NCBI GenBank assembly: GCA_905250115.1
Contig: CAJNOI010000253.1
Span: forward strand, 32,779-96,778
Direction: 5' to 3'
DNA from: Adineta steineri
Taxonomy: Eukaryota; Rotifera; Eurotatoria; Adinetida; Adinetidae
Length of the DNA: 64,000 nucleotides
The position numbers and the translations under genes were made by a program. This document shows positions 10,149 to 23,000 of this stretch, piece after piece. The stretch's first letter is position 1; every line of letters begins with the position of its first letter. The notes beneath the pieces were generated by a model, which had not been told where the DNA came from, did not search any database, and saw only the letters and a program-made list of their open reading frames with translations.

Positions 10149-12180
10149 ATGAACCGATCAAATGTTCATCTTCTGGATTTACCTGATGAAATATTACTTA
10201 TTATTTTGAAGTACTTGAGCAATATGGATGTACTTTATTCTTTATTGTACATCAATGCTGGACGACTTAACATTCTTGCACAAGAAATCACTTCTACAGA
10301 CATTCTGAAATTTGTCTCCATTGATAATATTTCTATAATCGATTGATTCTGCATCGACATATTACCAAGAGTTCATCATAATGTGAAATGTTTTGCTTTT
10401 GATGCAGTTTTTATGGACCGTATTCTTCTTGCCACTGACTATCCGAATATAACTAAACGTACAATTTCTCATTTTCAAATTATTTTACAAGTATTTGATA
10501 TGAATTCGATTAGTTAAGAAAAGACTATGGTATGTTTCACTACATTGCTTTTCTCCTTTAGATCAATCATCACTTCGATCTATTTTGCAAGAACAAATTA
10601 CAAATCTTATTCTTATCAATAATGATAAATATAAAGTGGAAGGTTTACCGAAAATGTATATGTTCACACCTTGACTTTTTTCAAAAATTTAAAAAAATTA
10701 AGTATCATGGAACCATCTGTTATGTCAAATCCACCTTTATCACTTTGTTATTTGCCATCGACTAGTTTTTCATCTCCAATTCTTACTCATTTAAATATCA
10801 ATGTCGAAACTTTTGATGATTGTTTTTATTTACTTGATGGTCGACTTAGAGAATTGACAACATTGTGTGTTGATGTCTATCATATCGACACATTTGAAGA
10901 AATTGTTCACAATATGGTAAGTTTTTACAAATAATTTCGTTTATACCATGAAGATTATTACTATTTCAATGCAGTTAACGATTGATATCAAAAAATTCAG
11001 ATAAGGGATCGACTGGCTAAGTTTCATTTTGATAACTAGACTACTTTGTTCCATGGTTGATTACATATAATCATATGGGAATGATCATTAGCATAGAATG
11101 GAACGAAATTTTTTCAATAATTGAGATATGATTGAAAGTTTTTCTGATACTTTAATTGTTCTTTTAACACTCGTTTGTTGTGCTGTAAAATGAGAAAATC
11201 AAACTAATAGATTTGTCATTCACACATAGAATATAGATTATATACCATGTGTAAACTAATGATGTCTATGACTTGATTTTATAGATTATCAAAAAAATAT
11301 TTCTTTCTTTTTGTAGGATAAATTATTGAATTTGAAATGTTTCTCATTAAAATCGTTCTATCCATTTCAACAATACAAAAAAATTGTTTTATTTCTTCGT
11401 GGTATGTCAAATCTGGAAAAATTAACTCTAAATATTTCTATAGAAGGTCGAAATAGTATCATTGATGGTACTTATGTTCAACATGATATTTTGGATCATA
11501 TGCTACAACTTCGTTCATTCACTTTCTATATTTGTACTTATGTCGATCCGGATGCTTTACCCTACAAGTTATCTAGTGAAGATATTCAACAAATATTGGA
11601 ATACAAAATGTCACTAGTATGATCAATGATTGTGCTGGTGTTGTCAATTATATTTATGGTATTAGAGTTCCCTGCTCAATTTTCTCACTTCCTTTTGAAT
11701 ATGATTATCTTCGAGATATAGGCAATAACTTATCAAATATTGTGTTCAGTTATGTTACTTATTTACTTGTACAAGATATTATTCCATTCGAACATGAATT
11801 CTTCATGCGAATTGCCCGATCGTTTCCGTTATTGAAGCATTTATATATTTGGAATAGTAAATCACAAAAATTCAATGATCGTATGACATTTTCATCTGAT
11901 AATTGTCAATTACATTCAATTATTGAATACCCCCATCTGACTATACTTGATGTTAACTTTGCACATATAGATTATGTTGAACAATTTCTAAATGAAACAG
12001 ACATTTGTACCTTGTCTGACGGAATTTGGAGTCTGTTTGTATGAATTAAAAGCTGTTACAAAAGACTTTACAAGAAAAGAAACACGATGCAACTGTGCTA
12101 AAGTGAAAAAAATATTTACGATAGATCCATTGGTACATTCGAAAGGTTTATGTCTTTATTTTGCTTCGTTATGTAAGTAG
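10149..12180 (+). pseudogene. F-box/leucine-rich protein, decayed
   Basis: It begins with a clear F-box (LLDLPDEILLIILKYLSN) and continues with leucine-rich stretches such as HHNVKCFAFDAVFMDRILLA and SFPLLKHLYIWNSKSQ, the layout of the large bdelloid F-box family. The frame is broken at least four times: a TGA at 10344-10346 (after SIID), a frame change near 10655-10670, a stop and frame change near 11619-11625, and another frame change near 11990-12010. Introns at about 10505-10560 and 10917-11316 are otherwise plausible. Intact members would be SCF ubiquitin-ligase substrate receptors. The broken points argue for a pseudogene, although assembly error could account for one of them. An intact relative lies at 45831. 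Confidence 0.75.
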
Positions 12181-12348
12181 ATGTATTCTTGTTTTGATTT
12201 GCTCTATAAACTGAAAAACATGATGAATATTGTATTTATAGCCTAATAATATTTCTCAAATATGAAGAAATATCAACTATTAATAACCGTTTCTCATTTT
12301 ATAAAAAAATCATACAACACTCTCTGATGCTGCAGAGTATACGCACAA

Positions 12349-12400
12349 TGGGTGTAAGTATGGATGCTGTATTCACCTGGCATCCACACTCGCACTCTTA
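12349..12400. repeat. FB element just before an exon-like acceptor
   Basis: The left arm is GGGTGTAAGTATGGATGC and the right arm GCATCCACACTCGCACTCTTA, nearly complementary. It ends about 10 bases before an AG at 12411. Confidence 0.65.
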
Positions 12401-12411
12401 CTTCTGCTTTA

Positions 12412-12783
12412 GAACAATATCCATATATTGATGGACATCCAGAAGTGACTCATCGTTTTCAAGCTCTTATTAATCATGAGAGAACATTTGATTTACGAGA
12501 AATGGCTTATGCTATCGAAGAATTATGGTTTAATGAACATGATTCAGGTGGATTTACTCAATATAAAAATCCTGAAGCTTTTGAAAAGTTTGATCCAATT
12601 CATCATATTGCTAATTGTTCACAACGAATGCTTGTTATTCAAGGTGAACGAGATTATTGTGTTCCAGATACACAAAGTATTCGTGCATTTACAGCTTTAC
12701 AACGTCGAGGAAATCCAAGTCGAATGCTTTATTTTCGAAATGAAAATGATTGGATATTAAATCCATTTAATGCACTTGTTTAG
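12412..12783 (+). pseudogene. C-terminal fragment of an S9-type alpha/beta hydrolase
   Basis: After an acceptor-like AG the frame reads EQYPYIDGHPEVTHRF, then HHIANCSQRMLVIQGERDYC, VPDTQSIRAFTALQRRGNPS and RMLYFRNENDWILNPFNALV. That is the C-terminal part of a prolyl oligopeptidase/dipeptidyl aminopeptidase-like enzyme, with the catalytic Asp region (GERDYCVPD). Where the catalytic His is expected (NEN-H-W in the family) this copy has NENDW. The frame stops right after NALV, short of the usual end, and no upstream exon with the nucleophile Ser was found. I read it as a fragment or dead gene. Confidence 0.7.
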
Positions 12784-14027
12784 TATCAAGAAATATTCAA
12801 TTGAATGGAACAATGAACAGAATAAATAAAATATATCAATTTTTTTGTATTTTAAACAAATAAATAAATTCAAAGTTATAAATCAAAGATAACTCACAAA
12901 TGAATTCCTTCATTAAGCAGATCTTGAAGTCAGATTACAGATAATTTTCGAAATAAAAGTTTTATTCAAATGTAAAAAAAAGAAACGTTTCACTTTCTAT
13001 ATACAACGATATAATAAATTTCAATGAAACTTCGAGTCGATGAGAAAGTTTCTAGGCTAGTATGCTTTTAATAACTAGCTTTTATCAAGCCACAGTCGAA
13101 TAATTAATAATACTTTCGTTTTCTAACTCGATATACTAATCTATGATTAATTACAGCAATAATTAAAAAACTGAAAGAACGACAATCTAATGCAAATCAG
13201 TTGAGAGAAAATTAAATAGTAACACTATATGAATGTTCAAAACAACTATTTTAATGGAAATTGTAACAGAATCAAAAATATGACTAACATTGATGTCAAT
13301 AGTATATTGATACTCGTAACTAATACTTTGTTTGCCTGATGTAATTAGTTTTCTTTCAATTTGAATCATAAAATTTGAAATTAAGACAAATAAACAGATT
13401 GATACAGAATATATCTAATTATGATTAAGTTAAAGATTTAATTGAATTAAACTAATAATTACTATTTTTCTCATAAAATGCTTTCTAGATCAAATTATTG
13501 ATTATTGATAAGTGTTGGAAAGTATATGACAAATAAACATCGAACGTTTTACTTTAATAAAAGGTGAAGTTAATAGGAAAATGAACTGAATGAATTGTAT
13601 CTTCTCCATTTTAGCATAACTGTAAGAGAGGAAGTAATCATTATGGTTTCATATATCAAGAAAAGAAAAAGTGAAAGGAGAAACCAAGATATATTCATGA
13701 TAATATTCAAAAAAAGAATGTTTTCTTCTATTTGAGAAGGCAATATTTGATTTTGAAATAAGTTTTCCGATTACTTGCCGATTATATACACAGTGTAATA
13801 TAAGCTCAAAATGTTGTATCTTAAAAAAATACTTAGAGAACGATCAATCAATATTAATTTAAGAAAAATAGGAAGAAGAGAATAATAAAACAAAGTTTCT
13901 TAACATAACTTCATTTTGTTGTTTTCAAGAAAGTATAGTAAGTAATTATTAGATCTTGAGAAAACCTATGTTTTATTCAAATTATTATTATATAGATATT
14001 GAAAAGGTCTTAAACGAAAATCAAAAG
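12784..14027. other. Intergenic, nothing recognised
   Basis: Very AT-rich. No coding frame, RNA gene or clear repeat noticed. Confidence 0.5.
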
Positions 14028-17000
14028 ATGTTATCAACGAATCTTTTTACACAAATAATAATTCTATTTATTATTAATGAAATAAGAGGTAAATATAGAA
14101 AACAAAATGTCTTCTTAATATCAAAGTGAGTCAAATCAATCGAAATATTAGAATTACCAAGTTCAGTTAGTGTTAACATATTTTAATTCTACGTATTTAT
14201 ATAGAATACAAAAACAGTTTATTATAGAAGAAATCAAATACGTGTAGTTTATTCCATAGATAATTTTAATTTTACTAAATACTAGTAGCCAGTTTTCTTA
14301 GCAGCTACTGTGATATAAATTATCATACGATGATATTCTGAAAGTTCAACAGTTTATCGATTTATGACAAAAACTGATTTCATTGTTCAGTTTCCTTGAA
14401 AAGAACAGTTGTAAGAACAGAGAACAGCAAAATCTCGAATAGAGGTATATGAATAGTTTCTGATATATATATATATTAATATTTTAATTTATACAAAAAC
14501 AAATAATGTTGATAGATTGCTGATCTTAAACTTAAAACGTCCGTATTTTAGTGAGAAAGACAATAAAAGAGCAGAAATTCTTTTAGAGTTTCTTCAAATC
14601 CATTAACGTAAGTCTCGCTAATGGCCAGAATATAAATCTCAAAGCTTTTAGTCAGTTGCTGAGATTCTCTCGTTAGTTATTTTCTGTTCACTTAATTCAG
14701 GGCAATGATCGATTTTTTTAAAGCTTAAAAAAAATTATAATCGTATCGTCAGTATTTTTGACCATCTAGCTACGACAGTCGTATATTTCCTGTGTTCACT
14801 TAATCGTCTGAGATAGAAAAGCAACGTAAAATAGGTACTTTTTCAATAGTGTATTTTTAGAAGATTTTCTATAGCTCACATACAATTAAATACGAAAAGG
14901 AGTGTGATTTTCTTATGGCTAATTTTAGTTATCACTCGAAAAGAACTGTAGAAATTTTGCTTAGAATTCAATTGACTAGTAAAAAGTGTGTACATCGACT
15001 TCGAAAGCAGGCATACACGCCCATTAAAATGAATCAATTTTCAGTTCATCAGAAGTCTTCTAATAATTTACATGATTTAATATTGTAAACTACAAAATAA
15101 AACTATATCGATTCAATTGAAAACTAGAGGATAATGTCCATTGAGCATGAAATCATCGGTTGATAGGAATTTTGTGTGAAACTATTTTCATTTTTTATAC
15201 GGTCGATATTAGTGAAAAATGTCTTCTTTGGATAGTACTGAGATCTACAGCAAATAAATACGTCATTCTGTAGTATATTAATAGCACCATTAAATAAGAT
15301 ATTTTTCGAATTTTTTTACATGTTATCCTTTATAGTAAAGCTACATCGTATTCAATAAGAATCTTGCTGTGTGCTGTTCATCTTTGCTATAACACTGAAT
15401 GAATACTGATGAATATTTGCCACGTCTCAGTTGTTAGAACTTGCTGTGATTTTCATAGTTATCGAATATTGATAGTAATTTCTTTGTTATCTCGTCATAA
15501 ATTTGATAGTTTTTTAGAAATTTACTTCAATATCCTAAACTTCCGCAGCTTCTCGCCGATTATTTCTTCCATGGCGCTTATAGGCGAATGTTCATAAAAA
15601 TCCCTTATTGTATGTTGGTAATTTTTTATAATTTAAGATATTTCTATGCTCTTCTAAGTTGATGAAACCTTCTTTCCAATCAGATAAGTTCGGTAATATC
15701 TATTTCTAGAGCTTTAACAGTGCTAAATAGATTAATAATTTACATTTATTATGTACTCTAATTTTGTTTTCATTTAGTACTACCGGAAATAGTGGCCGGT
15801 CAGTCACACGGAGGCAACGAAGGATCACAATTTAATGATGTAGAACATCTTGGCAGCTCGAAGATATATGCTCCAAAAACAATCTCCATGACCCAAGGAA
15901 ACTCTGGTGTACACTTTGTAGTGGGTAAGTAACAATGTCTTTAAACTGTCTGTGATCACAATTTGAAATTGCGTAAAAGTACTTTTAGTGTCAAATCATA
16001 AATTGAATTGATAAATATCTGTAGGTGTTTAAGAACTAAAGACACAGTGTGTTTAGAAGGTTGCGCAGATTAGCTTCTGTTTTCAGTGGATTCCGTTAGA
16101 AAATTTTATCTTGTAGCAGAAATGTATTGATATTGTGCTATTATGAAAGCACGATTGGCAGATTTTTACCAAAAGACACGATTATCTAACGGGATCCGCT
16201 GAAAATAGGAGTCAATTTGCGCAACTTTCTAAACACACTGTGACCAAAAATTTTTAACAATCGTATGTATCCGTCAATTCAATTTAAGAATTATCCATAG
16301 CTCTTTTATTTCTTGTTATTGACAAATCTCGTCCACAAAAAACTATGATTTAGTATTGAACGTATTTTGATATGTGATTATAAGTGTCAAAGAGTTCACC
16401 TAAAACTCTTCTTGTAGAATCGATTCATATTACATATGAAGCATCTGATGGAACAACATCTAGGAAATCCGAACATGGCAGAAGCAACGGTAGCGCATTA
16501 AATAGTACTAAATGCGATCCCTTCACTTTGCATATTGGCGAAAAAATTATCCAAGTTAACGGTGGTAGTGGCTCAAAAATTGATTCATTACAATTTGTTA
16601 CCACTGAAAACAGAAAATTACCTGACTCCAAATGTGGCGGTAATGGCGGTGGAGCGTTTAACGATAGCAAAGAAGGTTATTATCTGTCGTTTATAAGTGG
16701 TAAAGCAGGATCATCTTTAGATCGAATACAGTTCCATTGGGTTAAATTTCCAGGTAAGAGGCACAATTAAATTATGTATTTATTGCACCGCTTTGTGAAA
16801 GAAAAGTCGAAGGTGCGGTGTTGATTATTTGGACGAGAACACACACTCATACTCACACCCTGATTTCATTGATCCACTCCATAAAAATCGTTACTGAAGA
16901 TTTCCTAGAACTTTTGCTTCATTTTAAACAACAACTAACTGCATGCTTTTTCTCTTCTTAGAATCTACTAGTAGTTTATGTTCTGATGAGGACAACAACA

Positions 17001-20000
17001 ATGGCACATCACTTTTGTTAATTACATTTGGTTCTGATCGTGATTTGTATTGCGAGAGGGAACCGTCTAGCTACAATTTCACCACAAATCAGGATCCTAT
17101 AGGTCTAAATGAGACTACGATAAGCGACGGGATGTTTGGTATTGTAAATAAAGTTCCTCAATATCTTATTTCCTCACAATTATTGTCGACGATATGGCAT
17201 ACTGGAGCAGAAGACCATACAGGGAATGATTCGAATGGATATATGCTCATAATCAATGTGAAAGACGAAGAAAATAGTACACTTTTCAATTCAACTATCG
17301 ATAATTTGTGTATTGGATTATTTTATGAATTCTCTGCATATTTGGCTAATGTTGTCAAAATTCCCCTAGAACGCAAACCAAATGTTCGCTTTGAAGTCCG
17401 AGAAACAATCGATTCACAAGATTTACTTGCAAACGTCACCACGGGCTCCATACAGCAGCAGTTGAACATGACTTGGGAAAAGCATAGTTTGTTATTCAAT
17501 GCATCAGTTACATCGGTCACACTATTAATGATTTCCCACGTTAAAGGAGGTGAGGGAAACAGTATAGCTATTGACGATATTGAAGTCCGTGTTTGCTCAA
17601 CTATATATTCTGGTGTTTGTCCTACAGGTTAGTCTCATCGATACTTTTTTGCAACCAAGAAAACACGTTTATTTAGCATTTGTGTAAAGCATTAAATAAT
17701 TTGATTCTATATCCCGTTTAGCTTTTGTTATATTCCTCTAAATAAACTAGACTTTACCTCAGGTTCATTGATGAAATTCGTCATTTAATGACAAATATTT
17801 ATATAAGAATCTCTTTATCTTATGGGAAAGCCTAAAATACTGATTAAGAACTTTAAAGTTCATGTTCTGATCATAAAGGTGGATTGGGTATCTTTTCCTT
17901 TAGTAAACACTCACACTCACACCCTGAATATTTGCCACGTCTCAGTTGTTAGAACTTGCTGTGATTTTCATAATTATCAAATATTGATAGTAATTTCTTT
18001 GTCACCCCGTCACAAATTTAATAATTTTCTACAAATTTACTTCTACATCCTAAACTTTCTTAGTTTCTCACTAGTTGTTTTTTCTACACTGTTCATAGTC
18101 AAATGCTCGTAAAAATCCCTTATTGTATACTAGTAATTTTCATAGTTTAAGATGTTTCTGCTCTCTTCTTGGTTTATGAAACCTTCTTTTTAGTCGACAA
18201 ATGTCCAATAATGTCTATTCCTTGGGTGTGTGGGTGCGGATATGGATACTATATTTACCTAGCACCCACACCCACAGCCACGATAATTTCTTTGTTTGGT
18301 GCTTTAGCACTGCTAAATGAGCTTGATAGTTTGTATTAATTACATGTTTTCTTTGCTGCACACCATGATGATAGCATCACGGGTTTTCAATAAGTGCGTA
18401 TTGTTTTAGATCCCGACGTTTGTCGAGATACACCCGATTGGTACAATGGCCATCCCGCCTCCAACGCCAACGGTGGAAAAGGTTGGGCTTGTGCAGATTA
18501 CGCGATGCATCCTGAAAATACATCCATTTTTTGGTGTAAAGATGGAAAGGCAACAATAGGCAATGATTGGGCATTAGGTGCTGAATTCAAATATCCGGAG
18601 AAGAATTGTTGCGTATGTGGTAAAGGTAAGTAAATTTATTCATTCTAGGATGGGTGAACATGTGTCCAAAGATGCCTCATACTCACCCACATCCGCACCC
18701 TCCGATAATTTTCTTGTTTGGTGCTTTAGCACTGCTAAATGAACGTGATAACTTACATTAATTGTTTGTTTTCTTAGCTTCAGACTACACTAAAAACAAA
18801 AAAGGTGTCACATGAAACTGAAAAAGTGTTTCGGTGTTTGCAACGAATTCAAAACCCTTTTTTGGTTTCATACAAACAAGGTTTCTCAGAGAACTATTTT
18901 TCATTCCAATAATAAAATAGTTTCGTACACAGGGTTCCGTGTAGAACTAATTTTTCTTGCCTTCAAATAAGGTTTCGTATCATGTTTGACGGAATGCAAT
19001 ACCACCCATGTGTATTCTATCAAAAGCAACCTTCTTGAGTTAACAGTGTGTATATCTGTTATCATAGGCTTGTTTCAAATAACTAATTTCTGTATCCAAC
19101 GAATTATGTGTACAACTAAACCTGTATATAGACATCTGTTTCTAAGTCCTTATATCTAGAACTAAACTCTTATGTCTATTTTCTATGCTCTTCCATCTAT
19201 CTATAAACCAGGGTTGCCAAATCAAAATTTTAGAAAACAGGAGTTTCAAAAAAAAAAGCAGGAGTTTTCCAGGAGAAGTTTTTTCCTAAATCAGTAGGAA
19301 AATCAGGAGGTTTTCTATTTTAAGTTGAGAAAATATTAGACGGTTTTCTCGTAGAAAATTCGAACGTTCGCTAACAAAAAAAAATATTTATCTCCTTCGC
19401 ATCAAGTTGGTGATCAATAATTTAATACACATGATATTATTTTCACTTGAATTTTATCACAAATAATATTTTTTTGCTATACAGAATGATCATGAAAAGC
19501 GTTCTTTTAGTTATATTTATTATGTACTCTTAATCAGTTAATATTCTTATCTATATTATTTCCAAATTAATTTTCATTCTAATCTATCAGCCAAAATTTT
19601 TTTTCATTGTAAAGTTTAAGTAAAAGTATTTATACAAATGAATAGAACGATAGAAAGATTCTTGACAGAGTTTGAAAAAAAGACAAGCATTCTTTATTTC
19701 TTACATCGATATATGAATCGATTGTACGTGTTTCTCCGCTTGTTTTTACAATGAGCGGTCTATAGCATTAATATGCTGTAAAAAAAAACAAGATAAGCTA
19801 ATTTTTGACAATGGAAGTTGTTTTTGTCTTAAGCCTTTTATGATCTATTCAGTGAACATTTTATCGATATGGCTATCACTTCTGTTGCTTTACCATTGAT
19901 ATCTTCACTTTCTGTTATTGTAATATATACCTATTCATTCTTTTCATGTTTATAATTCGTGTCAGACTTTGACAACAAAATTAGCAGTGCCCATGAACCT

Positions 20001-23000
20001 ATAACAATTCTCTAATGAAAATGAAACGCAAGAATCTTGCTAAATTATTCAAGATATTGTGCTATTCTGAGCTAAGAAGAATCAGACGTGAATTTCAAGA
20101 AATGTGAAAATCTTTCTAGACGAGAGACATCTTAACTGGCCATTTAAAATGTTGCACATCAGACTCTTGTCTGAATATCAAGATCTTGTTTTCTAGACAA
20201 TAACATGCATCTTTCTGCTGTTTCCAGTAAAATAAATACTTTGTGTACAGCTAGCTCCTACAATTGATGATTTTTTTCGAGAAAAATAAAATAAAAGCAA
20301 ATATTTTCTTATTCGTTACTATAATTATTGAGTACTGCAATAGTTCTCGTTTTTTCCTTTTAACTTTCTTATTGATTCAGAGTATTGCTAAACATCAGGA
20401 GAAATCAGGAGAAAATGCTGAAAATCAGCTCCTGAAATCAGGAGATTTTCAGCTAGGAGAAAAGTAAAAAAGGCAGGAGAATCCTGGCTAAATCAGAAGG
20501 TTTGGCAAGCCTGCTATAAACCTTAATCTCATAACTATCTCCTTGTATCTGCTTCTAACTACTTATATCTATACCTTAACCTTATTTCTAATTAATTGTA
20601 ATAAAAAGAAAGACGAAAAACGGCCAGCTTCATTCTGAGAAGGATGATAAATTAAAAAAAAATCACCTGGACTGATTCTCAAAAACTGAGTCGTACAAAA
20701 TCCTTCCAATGGTCGCCTTCGTATTTTCAAGAAATTTTTCCATCGCGAAAAATGGCTATATCGCTGTTTGTTGTTCAGCTTCGAACAAGTGAAGTTTATT
20801 CATGAATATATATATCTGTTCCTTTTTTTGAAGCGTGTTTGCCAACTCCTTGCCAAAATAATGGAACATGTAATCCTGCTGATGGTAGCTGCACGTGTCA
20901 AGGTCAAACTAGTGGTCCAACATGCTCAGCTTGTAAGTTCTTTTCATAGTGCGTTTTGTTCAACAACGTGCTCTGTTATACGTGTATTTGTGTTTATAGG
21001 CGGATGTCAAAATAGTGGAACATGTAATCCTACTAATGGCAATTGTCAGTGTACAGGTGGATGGACTGGTACAACATGCACAAGTACGTAATAATTAGTT
21101 TTGAAATAAGCGTTGCCTAAATGGCAAGGACAGTGTCTATTATGCTTATGGATTACGAATGTCGTATGAGTTATGATGGCTTGTGTGTGGAAACGTAACT
21201 GCCTTTCCGTATTCTGTGTTTGCTTAAAAGGTATCGTCGTATGGAGCCTTGTTCATATGGAAAGCGTTAACTTTGAGAAGTTGCGGGTGAATCCTAAATG
21301 CTTGATTGTAGGGGGGTCTCGCATCGGAGCACCTTATTGAGATTTTTATAGTAGATTATCTTTAAACAGCAGTAATGAAGTTCGTTTGTATGATGGTACG
21401 AATGAAATTATTTTATAGTTTAAAAGATGAAAGTTTATCAGTAATGATGTGACAGTGTGTCTTTTCAAATATCCTAAAAGAGGTTCTGAATATTGATCAT
21501 CGTTAGGGATATGTTAAACTGGCAAAGAAATTAGGTTCATTCATTGAATGGTGCGTATTATAATATGGGTTTGTTATCCAGCGGATCTGAATTCTAACTT
21601 CTGCTCTCATTCTAAAACGTTCTCACATTTACTACGTGCATGCAAGGTAGTCTGAAAAGTTCGAGACTTTTAGCTGAATTTCTCCAATCTTTGTAACTAC
21701 TTCCTAGATTGAAAACGAATGATATAATGATACGGAAGAATTTTTTAGTGCTAGATCGTATTGCTGGTATAGCAGCTATTAATAGAGTTACTCATCTTTT
21801 AATTGAATGAAACTCGGACAAGTGCAGAAATATGAATGCTTTTTGTTCTATAAAGGTGAAGATGTGAGCATCCTATTTTATCTATTGTCACACCGACACC
21901 CATCTTCACCCTCACATCCGTCTTTTTTTGTATACTCAAAAAGTGAATACACTACTAGAATCGGTCAGTGTGTCCGTCCGTATATACGATAACTTTCGAA
22001 AGAATAGTCCGATTAAGCTGAAATTTTGTGCACAGTTTAATCTGATCAAAATCTCGGTCGAGTTCGAAGATGAGCCTAATTGACTGGGCTATTCCCTAGT
22101 TGTTACAAAAATACTGATATTTCCCTATGATTTCCAGATACACTTTTTGCAGTACGCATAACTCTCGGATACAATCCGAAGTTTCCACATTTATTTTTAT
22201 TTGAAAGAGCGTCAAAAACTGCAGGTGCCATGAGGCTCCTTTTTTTTGAAACTCTTATCTAGCAAGCGAAGAAAAAAGGTAACAATTTCATTCACTAAAA
22301 AAGTGCTCAAAAAATGGCGCTCGAGTTATTGAAATACTTTCCATTATGAACTACGGAAGCTATATTAGAGAAACGGAGCCTCATGGCACCTGCAGTTTTT
22401 GACGCTCTTTCAAACAAAAAAAAGTATTTGACTTTATATCGTACCATGATTGCGTATTTTTCAAAATACTTCGTCAAACCTACGTTCTGAGAAAAATGCG
22501 GAAGAAGTTTTTGAAATGCCAAGTAATCCGAGAAATACTATATTTTGTGAATATCTCTGAACCGACAAACGATAGAATTTTAAATTTTTTTTGTCCGTTT
22601 CTAAAAGAACAGAACTCGGGCTATCTTCCCATGCATTTATCTCAATTTCGAAAATTTTGACGAAAATTGGCTTTTTTTAGGGGGGGGGGGCTTAACATAT
22701 GTAAAGATGAGAGAGTACTTTTTCAAATCCTAGATATGATATTTGCAAAGATCAGTTCAAATAATTTAGAGTTGTTTCAAAAATCTGTATAATTTCTTTT
22801 GTGCATAATTGTGTCATATTATGTGCAATATTGAAATTATCAATCATTTATAAGATTTTTGTCACAATATTATGTGGCCTTATGAACTATGTCTTAAAAT
22901 ATTCAAAGAAGTCATACATTTTATACTTGCATCGTCCATTATATTTATTAGCACTATTAGGACCTGGGGTCTCATGCTCCTAGAGGGATAGATCCATCGA

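Noticed and set aside
15409-15597. 62-codon frame repeated at 17822-18112
   Set aside because: It is the duplicated intron segment; the similarity continues past stops and outside any coding frame.
18784-18800. CACTA-like start (CACTAAAAAC) after the possible lost exon
   Set aside because: No inverse end or 3-bp duplication found downstream.
21640-21800. mariner-like motif GTCTGAAAAGTTCGAGAC
   Set aside because: Only one end-like motif and no second end or TA duplication.
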